NCBI GenBank assembly: GCA_021432635.1
Contig: MU270027.1
Coordinates: forward strand, 868,001-932,000
Direction of reading: 5' to 3'
Length of the DNA stretch: 64,000 nucleotides
Source: Thozetella sp. PMI_491
Lineage: Eukaryota; Ascomycota; Sordariomycetes; Chaetosphaeriales; Chaetosphaeriaceae
Below the pieces are notes generated by a model, which did not search any database, was not told the DNA's origin, and saw only the letters and a program-made list of their open reading frames with translations. The position numbers and the translations under genes are program-made. Below are positions 1 to 12,257 of the stretch, one piece after another. How positions within the stretch are numbered: position 1 is the stretch's first letter; every line of letters begins with the position of its first letter.

Positions 1-3000
1 AATGCTTCATATCGGACAAAGCTCTCTCGTACTCCCAACGCACTGTGTCGGGCGTGTTGCTTGACTCTTCATCCTTCCTTCTGCAAGCAAGGAAGGCTAA
101 GGTGAACCGACTTGAAGAATCCGATGCGAAGGACCTCGAACTGGGAACTAACCCCAGTACGCACCAACGAACACCTCTGTGGTGGCGCCTATCCGTGCCA
201 GATTCAAAGTATAATTGCCAACCCTGTTTCTGTACCAACGAACCGGATGGACCGCCGTTGGGTGTCCAAGAAGAATGCAGCAGGTGCTGGTGCGGCGGTA
301 GGTGCTATACCAAGGTACGTACATAGTTCTCGAGCGCCTGCCCCGCATTGCTTATCGATATTTCACACCATCTAGGACCTGTACGGCGCCACTGAGACTA
401 GGACTCAAGAAAGTATCCCCTGGTCGACAGCGGCTGCTGAGGGCAGGAATCGGCATTTGGGGGGAGCTTTGAAACGCTTCATATGCCGCATCCCACGAAT
501 CAAGTACCAGGCCCGCGAGGGGCAGGCCCGCACACCCTCTCGAAAGATATTGATCGCTTTGCGTCAGACTTCTTAGGAGGTGTACACCCCAATGCGGAAT
601 ACCCCGTATCGATAAAATGGTGAATGGGCGCGTTGATCTACCGACGGGCGGCAACGCGCAGGAGCTCTGTTCGGCAGTGGCCCTGGCCAAACTTGCCAAC
701 CCTCCCTTGGGAAGATTGACGTCGGCACTAGTCTCTCGAAAAGGGAGGGGGGGCTGAAAGGGGGGCCACTATTGGAAGCAGAAGACGCGAGTGAGATTGA
801 CTGTACCAATGGCCGACGGCGAAGAGCCTATAAGGAGCACAAGCGCTCCATTGGACCCTGAAGGCCGGGACGCCGGAACCAACCTCAACGTCCATAGTCG
901 CGCCGGAGGGCACTGGTCCGCCGTTAGCTCGCATTGCGCTGTTCACAAGTTCGCCGTCAGGGTTACGTCGAACCGTTGGCGGCGAGAAACACACCGCTAC
1001 TGCGGAATATGTACGCGACTTGCCACTTCATCGGGGCTTTAGAAATCTACTAGAAGGCCTCCCTACAGGACTATGCTGACCAACACTACAATCTATCCTC
1101 TGTAAGTTTGTTAGTTTGGTACGGGACCGAGGCCAGCCGGATGTGAGTGCCCTTCAATCCCTTTAGCCTGGTTACGACCGTTTTGGCTCGTTCGTTGGTG
1201 GCCCTGCAAACGGGGGCTGTATTGTAGTACATAGCACCAACACTTGCGAACTGGTGCCCACAGCCGGGAAGAGATATAATGCCCTCGTGTTCGCAGATGA
1301 GGCGGATGATGGACGACGCGGAAAGCCCACGCCATCCACGATGACGCGAACCGCATGTGCTTCCCCCACGCGGTGAAACACGCTGTCGAAGGACGGGTGC
1401 ACGAAGGATATGCGCGAAAAGTTGATATCGGACGAAAGAGACAAAAGTGCTGGATGGAGCTGCAGGATGGCTGGTCATAGCGGGGCGTTACTGTCCTTGC
1501 GAGCCGAGCTATGAAAGTACACCTGCACATCACAGGATGGGGTGGGCCCTGGGGGCGCCACATCCTGAGGAGCCGCCGCCGGCGAGGTCGTGTTCTCCTG
1601 AAACAAGGAGACGGCGGTGGGGCGATATGATTGGCCCCGGCCGCCGAGCTGCTGAAGCAAGCCCTCACCGACGAGCCTGTTTTTTTTGTGTTTTTGCACA
1701 AGACTGGGAGGAGTGGGATTGGCAGGAATCGGACCAGAGACACGGATTAGGGGTTATTAGCCTGGCGCTCTGCTCATTCGGCACGCGCACACACAAGCTC
1801 TAGCTTTTCGGAGCTCGAGCTCACCCGTCTGTGCTCATGTAACCTCGCCAACCCGCAAGTAGCCAGGACACCTGTACGGAGTATGTCGAGCTATGTACTG
1901 TACGTAGTAACCCCCTCACCCCCTTTCCGGCTTGGCGGGTAGGTGAGGAGGTCTTTCCAGCTTATTGCTTCAGACGGGAAGGGGGGAGGAGCAGGGGGGA
2001 TGGGAGGAGAGCACGGGCGGCGCAGTGCACCGACGCGGCTTCATTGCGATGGGCAGACAGCCGGATGCGACTTGGGACGAAAGCGAGAAAAGTAATACTA
2101 GTTACCTTGCTGTTCTGCAGGTAGAGAGATCGGACGGTGGAGGGCGGAAGAGGGGGCGGGGACGAGACGGGGTCGCTTTGCGAAATTCGACAATGCTATT
2201 GCTGGCTCGTTCCTCAGCTGAGTGCCAGACAAAGCAGAGACGAATGAGGGGACGACCAGAGAATCAGAGTCGTCTCGGTTGGAAGGGTTGAGACAGAACC
2301 GCGGGCTGAGGTATGACACGACGAAGAGTGTCGTTCGGGGGCGCTGTCGCACGTAAAACTAGGTGTTATCACTCGGTGCTCAAACAGCGCACCTGGGCCT
2401 TTCCCAGCTGGACCTGTGGCGGACCCTGTCTCTCGCCATTCTTGTCCACGCGCCCCTGGGGTTGCCAGGGTTAGGCCCTGTCTATTACCTGTATTGTCGC
2501 CAGCGAGGCTCGTTTAAGGGGATGATCTCCAGGGATGCTGACGGGAGTGAGTCCACGATCGAAGAACATCGAAGTCGAAGTCGAAGCCGCATCTGAATCA
2601 GGCCATGCCCTGCCAGGGTGCCTGAGAAGCTCTGCGTCGCAGAGTGGGTTGACGACCAGGCGTCGAGTCGACGGCATCACGAGCCAGCCCCTCGGCCTAC
2701 TCAGTTTGGACTGCGAGCAAGAGGCCGAGGGGCATTGGGAATTGCAGCCCGATGGCTGTCCTATTTGCATCTAGGTTACGGAGAGCCGAGGGGCCCCTGG
2801 CTCCGAAGTAACGACAGCCACGTCCTGAGCGGCGAAATGGCTCCAAACCCACTAATCCGAGGCCGGGAAGCACGTTAATGATGGGACCCTGCCGTTCCTG
2901 GCCGAAACACTGCGGTAGGCGAGGGCGCAAAGCGTGAGGCCCATGGTCTCCTCGAAGGGGAGGAGAGCAAGTGGACGGGCTATGTGGGTTCGCTCTGGTA

Positions 3001-5516
3001 GGCACAGAGGGCGGCAAGAGATTGCGCATATCGCCCACTGTCTTCAAGTTTATAGCAGATCAATAACGGCCGTCAGGCCATTTACTTGTCCCCTTTTTGC
3101 CAGACCCCTTAATACGGCCGCAGCGAGCGCCAACGAGTCGTAACAGCCGCGAGGCCTTCAGCGTGAGCCACGGGAGCGGTCCACCACCCGCTGCGCCATG
3201 AAGCATGAAGAAGGGCGGCGGTGAAGAGAGATTTTGGAGGCTGGGGTGAGGCAGGTTGCGGTGTTTGAGGCCTGGCTGGAGGCATCACCATCATTCACGC
3301 CGCTTCCGCCCGTCGGGCGCAACCCCCAGGGGGGGTGGAGAGGACGGGGAATCCCATCTGGTGGCGTGCGTCGACAGGTGTGCGCATGGCATGTACTATG
3401 TAGCATAGCAAGAGGTGTACCGTCCGTCCGTCCCGGCGTCTGGGGAGAAAGCGACGACGGAGCAGGAGCGGGAGCGGAGGGCAGCCGAGGCGAGGCGAAA
3501 GTTGCGAGCAGACCGCAGATGAGGAGATCTTCCTCACCGCCCATCACAGCCCGGTTGGCAGTGATGCTATTCCCTAATGTTTCTAGATCGGCCAGGTGAG
3601 CAGCATTGCGCCGTTCGGCCTGGGTTGGGATTCCACCTGCACTCCTCCTTGCAGCGGTGATCGAGTTTCAACTGCGCTGTCATGGCTGTGGCTCTGCAGA
3701 CGTGGTGCAGGCCGCAGGCCGGGAGGTGACAGGGGTCAGGAAACGACGGCCTCCGAGTTGCTGCAGCGGCACCAAATAGGGGGGCTGGCTAGCATCAATC
3801 TAAAACAACGACAGCGCTCAAGCGTGACTTCGGCCGTGGCCCCTTGTCCAAATGTAAAGTACCCAAGGCCCGGTACTATTATCGAGCGGGGCAAAATTGG
3901 GCGTCGAAATGGGTTTGGGGGAAGGAGGGGGGAGCAAGCGCGAGGAACATGCACCAGCCGAAACGGCGTCTACCTAACAGTCGCGGTGGCAGGCGCAGAG
4001 CATCTGAAGAAGCCTTCTTGATTTGCTGTGCCGGGCGGTTGAAGGAAGGGACGAGTGCTTCCGTTGTGTGCCAGGCTTGCCGACTTTGGGCTGAAGTCTT
4101 CTTTTTTTTTTTTTTTTTTTTCCCACCCTCTCGCTCGCTCCTGGCGGCTTCCCGTATGCGTCGAGTTTCTGGTTCTTCAATAGCGGACTGGATTAAGAGC
4201 AGCTCAGCTCTGGGCGCTGCGCTGGCTGACCGACTCGACAGGGGAGATACATGTAGTCCACAGATCTCTCACACACTTCTGTATCACGGTACTTCCAATC
4301 ATCCCCCTTCATCAGCCAGTGGAAACCACTGGCCCTGGTTCCCTCTCCGCCTCAGCCCAGGGCATCCACACCCCCCGTCCGCCCCCTCTTGCCTAATACG
4401 GCCTGTTGTAACCACCAGTCGCTCCAGTGAATCGAGGAGCCCCCTAAAAAGATTTGGCTGCCCTCTTACACGCGCCGGGACCCCTCCATCCTACTTCACC
4501 CTCTTGATCCCGCCTTCCGACCTTTTTTCTCTTTACAACATCCCTACTCCCATCCGTTCCCCTGTCTCTCACCCTCTTCCTCTCTCTTTCGTCTCTACTG
4601 CTTGCTGTCGCGATCCTGTGGCCAGGCCCCATTCGCTTTGCACAAACAAAGGCTTAATACCTCGGCTCGACTCCGCGGCTTGTCATCGTTGCTGTTGGCC
4701 CCCCCAGCGTCCACCCGCACATCGAGTCGCCTCGCTTCTGCGCTCTTAATTCGAAATATATATCGGCACAAGCCCGGGTATATGGTGCGATCGCCCATCG
4801 CATACACCGAACACCGAGACTCCAGCCTGTACACTGCGCCGACCAGCGCCGTGACACAAAAGAACGCCACGCCTTCGTCGCTCGTTAGGAGGAGAAGAAG
4901 GGGAGAAAAAAAGGTTAAAGTGCCGCAGTAGCAAACGCAAGACCAGGGTGGACTTTCAGCAGCCAGCTACGAGCGGCGGTTAGGCGCCGTACGGTTTATT
5001 CCCCCGGCTTACCAAAAAGCTGGCGCAACGCGCAACCTGGACTACGCCGTTATTTCCGACCCAGTGCGCACTGCGACAGACACACTCGACGATCAATTAA
5101 GTTGGTCGGGTGCTCAGACGACGCAGAGTCATTAAGTTTGAGCCGGGTGAAGTAATTGCGCCCACTTCAGATTTACAGGGTTTCCACGCCAGATTTTCCA
5201 GGCTCGCACATCTGACACGGCCTAGAGAGGGTGGGAACGCTTGAGGAGCAAATAGGCCGAAACCGACCCCCCTCCAAGCGCGGCTTGCCGGACTAGGGGA
5301 ATTCCCAATTGACCCGCGACGCTCGCTCCCGCCGCCTCGCATCCTCCATCCCCAGCCAACTTTTTGCCTGCAACCCCCAACTTCCTGCAGATTGCAAAAT
5401 CTGGGACCCAGGGAATTTTGGCCCGATCGCCTACTCCCCCCTCCTTCGTCCCCCCCCCCTTTCGACGAAGTTGAATTTTTTTGGCTCTGCTTTCGCGTGA
5501 CGACTGCATAGCCATC
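1..5516. other. Gene-poor spacer at left edge
   Basis: No gene is recognised. The open frames here are short, overlap on both strands and resemble no family I know. Visible landmarks are a 20-T run at 4102-4121, a pyrimidine-rich stretch around 4490-4600 and another at about 5430-5470. The last lies just before the gene starting at 5517 and looks like the CT-rich leader common before fungal start codons. A weak tRNA-like stretch near 1715-1790 (minus strand) was considered and rejected. Confidence 0.5.
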
Positions 5517-6932
5517 ATGAGTACCGCAGTTGCAATGGCCCCATCTCCGGCTCCTCACGACAGGCCTTCGTTCGGTGCTGATCTCCCTGCTCCGAACGCT
5601 ACGGCGCCTGCCTCGCTGCCCTCTCCTTCCGCACAACGCACAACAGCCGCGTCAGCGACGGCCTCAGCACACCCGATCGCACCCTCGCCCGCACAGTTTC
5701 GATCCGGTAGCATCAGCCCCAGGAGTACTGTGCCAGCAGCGGCGAAATCGTCGCCCCCTAGCGCGTAAGACCCTCTTTCCTATTCATCCCGCTCCCGTGT
5801 GAAAAAAACTACCTTTCCCGCGATATCGTGACTAATCAATCTTTGCCGCGACAGACTTAGAAATGCCGGCGGACCGCCTAAGATTATTGTCAAGAAGGAG
5901 CCCGGCTCCCCCGAGCCAACGAATGCCCGGCACCGACCTCGCAAGTTGGACCTGTCCAAGGGCGGCAGCACCGGCGGCCCGCAGACTGCGCGCCCCCTGA
6001 CGGCGCGCGACGGTCTGGGCATCCAGGAGGTGGGCATCGCTTGCCTCTCGCCTGGATTTGTTACGCAGGATCCCATCATGAAGGAGCAGTTGCAGCGTAG
6101 CTTGAGCGTCCGGGACCACCAGAGGCAGATCATCGAGCAGAGGTTACAGCAGCAATCGGCCAAGGGCGACGGCCCTGACCACTCCAAGGATGGGGGCCAG
6201 TTCACGGCGAAGACACCTGGGTTCGCTAAGAAGCGCGGAGCGCCTCCCGGATTGAGCATTGTCGCGCCGTCCCACGAGCAATTCGCCCACGAGAGGGTTA
6301 TCCAGTCGGCGCCGCTCGGCCAAACCTTCACCGGCCGACACAACCCGCACCCCCTCACGCGGCATGTCGCCAACCAGCCCACGAACCTCGCGAGTACGTC
6401 GCACATTCACCACGTCCCCGCCAACCAGACCAACAACCGCCTCCCCCCAATCTCGGATGTATTTGGCCAGGTTTCAGGCCACCCCGAGTCCACTGGGCAC
6501 GCTCTCTACGCCCAGCAGAGCCGAGGCCCCTTGACCTCGCCCGGACATCCACCCCTGCCGCCCCAGGCACCCACGCCGGGCCGGCCGCGGGAGTACAAGT
6601 CGGCGGAGGAGGCCCAGCACGAGCTTGCCGGAGGACGACCAGAATTGCTACCGAAGTTAGTACATTACCAGGGCCACAGCCACCAACCCCCAACTCCGCC
6701 GTCGCCCCATTCTGGCGCCCAGAGACCATTCACTGACGCCAGCCGAAGCGCCAGCAAGCGGCGCACTCGTGCCGAGTACGAGGAAGGTGCCAGCCCGCCG
6801 CTAGGCAATGGACGACCGGCTCAGAGGAGAGGCCCATTCGGCGAGGGACGGGATAGCCCCGAAACACAACGTGCGAAGCGGGAGGAATTCCTGCGGCTGT
6901 GCGAGCGCGCTTGGGATCTCTTCCACTCATGA
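5517..6932 (+). CDS. Unrecognised Pro/Ser-rich, probably disordered protein (2 exons, 441 aa)
   Basis: Two exons, 5517-5764 and 5855-6932, are joined by a 90-nt intron (5765-5854) with GTAAGA donor, ACTAATC branch site and ACAG acceptor; frame is kept (phase 2) and gives 441 residues. I chose the ATG at 5517; an in-frame ATG-less extension upstream is short. The N-terminus (about residues 1-85) is Ala/Pro/Ser-rich. A basic stretch with KIIVKKEPGSPEP follows, then Gln- and Pro-rich sequence containing LPPISDVFGQ and, near residue 345, AHE-type sequence ending ELLPKLVHY. A KR-rich patch (SKRRTRAEYEE) and a short, possibly helical tail EEFLRLCERAWDLFHS close the protein. There is no transmembrane segment, signal peptide or enzyme motif. 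The basic patches would fit a nuclear regulator, but that is inference. I do not recognise the family; the clean intron and long coherent frame make a real gene likely. Confidence 0.8.
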
Positions 6933-9900
6933 ACGAGGGAATACAGTACATCACTCGGTTAAGGATGTTTTAGGAGTTATAAAGCGGAGCCCTGTACCAT
7001 AACTGCTCGTCTATCTGGGTTTCCACGGCCGAACGACACATTTGGGAAAGGGGGAGGAACACTTGTTTCAAAGACACCCTTTTACCGTTTTCATTTTGCT
7101 TTGAATACCAAACGCCCTCGTCTTCGGGGAAGAGAAAACAAAACTTTGGGCTTAACTTTCTTGGGCGGGAGGGGATCCATGAGAGATCGGGGAGAGAACT
7201 TGGGGTCTAGGGCACCGGACGGGCAGGGAGGACATAATGTCTAGGCTATTTGTTCGTTTCTTGAACCAAATATATGAAAGCAAATTCATCTCTGCTTGTT
7301 CTAATTGTGTACTACATCGCGTCCAGCATCAACATATATATATCATGGAATAGGACGAGATTCGGGCCGGTAAGGAGCCTCTCTTGCCTTTATCACCTAC
7401 GTTAGGTTTGCCTTGCCTCATCTAGTGCGTAAACACAGGGGATTTCCGCCCTGCACCTTCAATCCTCCCCTCCCCCTTCGCTGTGGTTAATGGTTTGTCG
7501 TGGACGCCCCCTGGATGCTGCCCCCAGTTGAACAATCCCAGCCCAGCGAAGTCAATCATAGCCTATGCTCTTGTTCCTCCGCAGCCTTCCCGAGGGCCAA
7601 GGGCGTACCAGATCCGGTTGCGCTACGACGGCCGCTAAACTGGTTTCTACGCGAGAACCGGTGCGCCACTTAGCAGAGCAGCCCCCGGTCTGTCAAGGTC
7701 CTCGAGACCGTCTGCCGGGGACGAAATTGCGCTCCTTCTCCTTGTCCCCGTGCTACGGCTCGCCCTTTCTCGTTCTCGTCCGCCAGAAGCAGAATCTTGC
7801 CTGCCGAGACCCTTCATGAGCTCATGCGGATCCGGCCATGTCGGCCTAAAAATGTATGGAAGTTACTCCTCTGCCCGTAATGCGGCACCAGGCCCTGCCC
7901 TTGCATTCGATAGTCTGGTTCCAACATTCTAGAAAGAGGAGCGCTCTGCCCAGACCCCTCAGGAGGAGAAGTGGGTTTGCCCGCAGGTTGTGGGTGCAAA
8001 GCTAATAACAGGGTGCCGAACAGGGCGCGTGCAGCAATTAGTGCTAGCCCTCCATCCCCCGGGCTCCCTAAAAAAAGGTTAAAACTTCGCCAAGGAGACC
8101 AAGGGTCCCTGGAACGACTCGTTCCTTTGCTAGTCGGCTTACATACTGGCCGTCGACACTGCTTGACTACCCTATCGCTTTTTGGGGGGGTTTTTTTTTT
8201 CGTCCCAACTCTCTCCTCGAGGCGACTTGCTACTATAGTCAAGCGTGCCAAAAAAAGTATGTAAAGAACCTGCCAGATGGTGTCGTTCCTAGCAACGCGC
8301 CACATGCATCCTGGCACGATGCTGCAGGCTCTTTCTCTGCTTACCCTGCTGCTCTCCTCTATGCATGTATGAGTTTTTGGATGATTTTTTTTTTTCCTTC
8401 GTGGTGTGGGTAGTGTGTGTCTTGCCGGCCTGGCTTGCGTTTGCCACGGAGGGGAACCTCCATCTCGGTCTTCAGAATAGGCAAGAATTTTTCTCCCCCC
8501 CTCCTCCCTCCAGCAGCTCTACCGATCTGAGGATGTAGCGTACCCAAGAACAACGCACGCCACCATCAAAAACTCGGCCGGGTGCGCTCCCTGGGGCGTC
8601 AGGAAGCTGTCCGCCCACCCCGGTTCGTGCCGGAGCTCACTGGCCGAGAGCTGTTCCCTGTCGACCCAGCCAGTGCCGGGCAGAAGCGAATCAGCACGCC
8701 TGACGCGCCCGCCAACAGCCAGCGTGAGACGGTGGCAACGCGCATGTGGGTGGAAGGCAAAAAAGGGAAGACGAGTCACACCCTAGCCCCGCGCCGGATT
8801 CCCCCCCTTCTAGGAAATACCTCCACACCTTCCCAGCCCTACGCGGCGGACCTCGTAGCACATGCTAGGCTCTGCCAACTCGCACCAGATTTTTTTTTGG
8901 GTCGCAGGCTCCCCCATTTCGTACCGGCCACATGCATGCCACGTTTGCAGTGGGAACTCGTCAGTGTGTTACCTTCCCCCTCTGTATTCTTGGGCTTAGG
9001 TTCCTCCCCCCTGCCCTCTCTTGGCTTGCCCCTTTGTATGGGTTGGCCTCTAGACCCGGCAGCAGGGCAAGACAGGTCAGCGCAGGGTGACACCCTCTCT
9101 ATACATAGGAGGGTTCCAGCTACGTACTTACAGTATACGCTGCAGGCAGTAAGCAGTCCTAGCGCTGCGAAAATAGCACCTGTTGGAGGTTTGCCAAAGT
9201 GCCATATCCGGTGTGGAGGGGGGACAGTTGCCTACCGTTCCGGCTCCCTCCATCCTCCTTCGGAGCATCGTGTAGCCTGCAGCCTGTAATGCCATTCCTT
9301 TAGAGACCGGCACATGCTCGGCCACAGGCGAGGGGGCCACAAATCGCCCCGGCCCGGTTGACTGGAGCAGGAAACGGTCGGCCGACACGACACAGGGGCT
9401 TCGGCGACGCCTTGAGCCAACGGGCCATGGCATTGAGCAGTCACGCAGACAGTAGGTCACAGCAGTCCCCTTTGGCCACCTGTAGGAGGCTCGCTCGCGC
9501 GTACGGGGCCAGCAGGGGCAGCCGAATCTCACTCCCAAGGCGGCCAGCGGTGGGGAAGCTACCTTTCTCATCGCCTTGATGAGAAAGCGTGAGTAAGCGG
9601 GACATTAAGGCCGCCCCAAGAGTTTGCTCGGCTATCTTCACCAATGCTTATGTATGTGCACCATTTGAACTACCTCACAAGCAGTCATCCCACACGGCCG
9701 CCGCCGATCCAGAACAAGCAGCTCGGTCCTTGATAGCCCATATCCTCAGTCAGCTCGAGCACCCTGTCAGCGAGGCAAGCACGAGCAGCCCCATTTGCTC
9801 TGCACGTGAGGACGGGCTGCCGTAGACAACTCGTGTCTCCCGGCAGCCAGTTCTCCCACCGAAAGAAGAACAAAAAAAACAGCAAACAGCCTCCTGCCAG

Positions 9901-10631
9901 TGCCACCTAGTTCCCCAGCCGGGCAGGTCGCACAAGCAAATGATCTGCCTGTGCCTGCCCACTCGGCACCACACCACCCTCCTTGCGCCCCAGATACTAG
10001 ACTGGCCCGTGGTGCTTGGCCTCGCCGCCCACCCCAGAGGACAAAGGGAATCTCTTCGCAATGCACGCTTGGTATCCAGGCCGTGTTGGATCAAAGAGAG
10101 AAAGCCACCCGCCCCGGTCAAACGCTCGCTCGTGTCTTTTTTTCCGCAAAGGCCGCATTAACGGCACACACAACCTCCGATGCGAATTCTGGACCTTCCC
10201 GGTCTCGTGGCGACCCCTTGTCGCCATTGGTAGTGGCTCTCAGCACAAACGCTGATATGGTCCCAACGGTGCCGCCTGACTTTTGGGCTAGGCAAACTGA
10301 ACAAACGAGATCGCCCCTTGAAAGGAAGCGAGAAGAAACGAAGGAAAATGGCGGTGATGAAAAAAGAAAAAAAAAATTATCCCATTGCAAGGTAAGGTAG
10401 AACTCCTAAACGCCGATGCTGTTCCACAATGTTCCAGGCATTTCATTCGTGAATGGCGGCTGTCTCCACGTTGTAGAGAATAAGCGAGCGCGAGAGCCCC
10501 CGTCCGAGGATCGAACGGAGGCAGTTGGGTCTGGGCCGGTCCGGGTGAGAGCCGGCTGATTCGTCAATGGCCCGCTGAAAGGGCGCTGATGCGTGTAGCA
10601 CCAGCGAACATCCCTTCCAGCGGTGCTCGGG
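6933..10631. other. Intergenic, no gene recognised
   Basis: About 3.7 kb between the end of the 5517 gene and the end of the HAL4 kinase, which is transcribed toward it. The first few hundred bases are AT-richer and presumably hold the 3' UTR of the upstream gene. Several open frames of 60-235 codons exist, but they overlap on both strands and none looks like a protein family. Short runs of T, A or C occur (for example T/A runs near 8195, 8385 and 10360). Confidence 0.5.
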
Positions 10632-12257
10632 TTACAGGCCCTCTTCTCCGGCCCGGCAGAGTTTTATCTCCCGGCCCCATTCCGATTTGAGAACTTGGGA
10701 AGCTGTGATCCGGCGAGACGGATTGGGGTCCAAGATGGAGTAGATGACGTTCCTGCACCGCGCCTGGTGGACCGAGTTAGTATCGACAGAGCCACATGGG
10801 GGAAGGGAAGGCCCAAGGGGTCTTGTTGAACTTACCCTGTGTAATGACTCGATTGGGCCGTAGCCCCCCTCGTCTTTTCTGCCCTCGAGGTAGCGAGCAT
10901 AGAATTCGTCCTCATCCTTCTTAGCGAGGCGCCACAGGTGCCGTCCAGTGCGCATTGCCATGTAAATCACACCGCACGCCCACACGTCAACGGCGCGAGC
11001 ATCGAACTCCTTGTCCGTGTACTCTTCCGGCGCAATGTAGGGGGCGGAGCCGCACAGGCCCGAGACCATGTGCGCATCGTTTTCCCAGGCCATGCGGAAG
11101 CATTCACCATTGCCAAAGTCGGTGATCTTCAGGCCGCCTCGGGTGGTCAGAAGCAAGTTCTCGGGCTTGAGATCGCGGTGCGCCACGCCCATCTCGTGCA
11201 TGTACTCGACACCGCGCATCATCTGCTTGAAGAAGCAGTCCGCTTCCTGGACTTCGAGCTTGCCTGCCGCCAGAACCAGGGTGTACAAATCTCCTCCGGC
11301 GCAGTACTCCATCACCTCGCAGTAGTCTCCCTTGGCGTCCTTGAGCAGGTCGAGGGTGTGGATGACATTGGGGTGGCGCAAAGAAGATGAGATGCAGAAC
11401 TCGGCCGTCAGGCGCTTGCTGTACTTCTTCTCCGTCTCTTCCGGGCGGCGCTTGAACTCCTTGACCGCGAAGAGCTTGTCGGCCGCACCGTTCTCCGCTT
11501 TCTTGTGGGATATCCTCACGATGCCGAAGGCGCCGCGGCCGACAATCTCTTGGCACTTTCCGTACTTCTCGACCAGGGTAGCGGACGGGACCGGTCCGGC
11601 TTTCTTGTCCAGCTGCGGGTCGGCCTTCTCCTGTTTCATGGCATCGACCCAGTTGGAGACGAGTGACAAATCGTTGTCGTTCTGATGCTCGGTCGACTTC
11701 TTTCCCAGGATTCCTTTCCACAGGTCCGTCAGCTTCTCCTGGCGGCGGACCGCCTTCAGGTGGTGCTCATGACCGCCCGGCACGTCCGGGACGGTCACGA
11801 AACGATGGTACTGGCCATCCTTGCCATTGGGCTTGGCGGATTTCGGAGCGGCGGGGGCAACTGTCTTTTCCGCCGGTTTGTCCGTGGAAGAGGGCATGCG
11901 CGAAGGCGCTGAGGGTTTCGCAGAGGGCACCGACGTATTTGTGGTAACTGGGGTCACCGTCTTGGAGTCTGGCGGGGTCTTGACCTGTGCGCCGGCGGCG
12001 GCATTTGCGGCGGCGGCAGCAGCAGCAGCAGCAGCACGCTGGGTCGTGTCCTTGGTCGAGAACATGCGTGTCAGGCGGTCTTTGACGGAGCCTTTGTCGG
12101 CGGGCTTTGCGAGCTGTTCGGTCGAACCGTTCGGGATGGGCTGGCCGGGCTGGCCAGCGAGCTGGGGCGATTTGGAGAGGTCAACTGAGCGGATCGACGA
12201 CGGCTGCGATGTGCCCTGGGACGAAACGGTCCTCGCATCTGAGCTGGTTGTCGCCAT
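10632..12257 (-). CDS. HAL4: HAL4/SAT4-type serine/threonine protein kinase
   Basis: The product is a protein kinase of the HAL4(SAT4)/HAL5 family, which in yeast stabilises plasma-membrane transporters and supports Trk-dependent potassium uptake and cation tolerance. Residues 1-220 are Ser/Pro/Ala-rich and probably disordered, with an alanine run near residue 85. The kinase domain starts near residue 230: glycine loop GRGAFGIV, catalytic lysine in FAVKEF (about 264), HRDLKPEN (about 359), ITDFGNGE and YIAPEE. HAL-family hallmarks are the GNGE after DFG and the long stretch around ACGVIYMAMRTGRHLW. Near the C-terminus a 72-nt segment (10764-10835) has GTAAGT, ACTAAC and CAG and looks like an intron, but its length is a multiple of three and it contains no stop. 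The spliced protein is 517 aa; unspliced it is 541 aa. The spliced form joins ESLHR directly to ARCRNVIYSILDP, a normal kinase C-lobe. Start is the ATG at 12257. Which HAL paralogue it matches is uncertain. Confidence 0.93.
   Translation of the reverse strand: MATTSSDARTVSSQGTSQPSSIRSVDLSKSPQLAGQPGQPIPNGSTEQLAKPADKGSVKDRLTRMFSTKDTTQRAAAAAAAAAANAAAGAQVKTPPDSKTVTPVTTNTSVPSAKPSAPSRMPSSTDKPAEKTVAPAAPKSAKPNGKDGQYHRFVTVPDVPGGHEHHLKAVRRQEKLTDLWKGILGKKSTEHQNDNDLSLVSNWVDAMKQEKADPQLDKKAGPVPSATLVEKYGKCQEIVGRGAFGIVRISHKKAENGAADKLFAVKEFKRRPEETEKKYSKRLTAEFCISSSLRHPNVIHTLDLLKDAKGDYCEVMEYCAGGDLYTLVLAAGKLEVQEADCFFKQMMRGVEYMHEMGVAHRDLKPENLLLTTRGGLKITDFGNGECFRMAWENDAHMVSGLCGSAPYIAPEEYTDKEFDARAVDVWACGVIYMAMRTGRHLWRLAKKDEDEFYARYLEGRKDEGGYGPIESLHRVSSTRPLGPSLPPCGSVDTNSVHQARCRNVIYSILDPNPSRRITASQVLKSEWGREIKLCRAGEEGL
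10764..10835 (-). other. Stop-free 72-nt intron in the HAL4 kinase gene
   Basis: Read on the minus strand it begins GTAAGT, contains ACTAAC about 15 nt before the end and finishes CAG. It divides by three and is open throughout, so splicing or retention both leave the frame intact. The 24 residues it would add lie inside the kinase C-lobe and match no family element, so removal is the likely normal state. Confidence 0.8.

Noticed and set aside
1715-1795. tRNA-Ile-like sequence on the minus strand (CAGGCTAATAACC and GGTCCGATTCC)
   Set aside because: The anticodon stem pairs at only two of five positions, the T stem and acceptor stem do not pair, and the D arm is too short; at best a chance or decayed resemblance.
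3844-4749. 301-codon open frame on the plus strand
   Set aside because: It runs through a 20-T homopolymer read as poly-Phe and pyrimidine tracts; no protein-like pattern.
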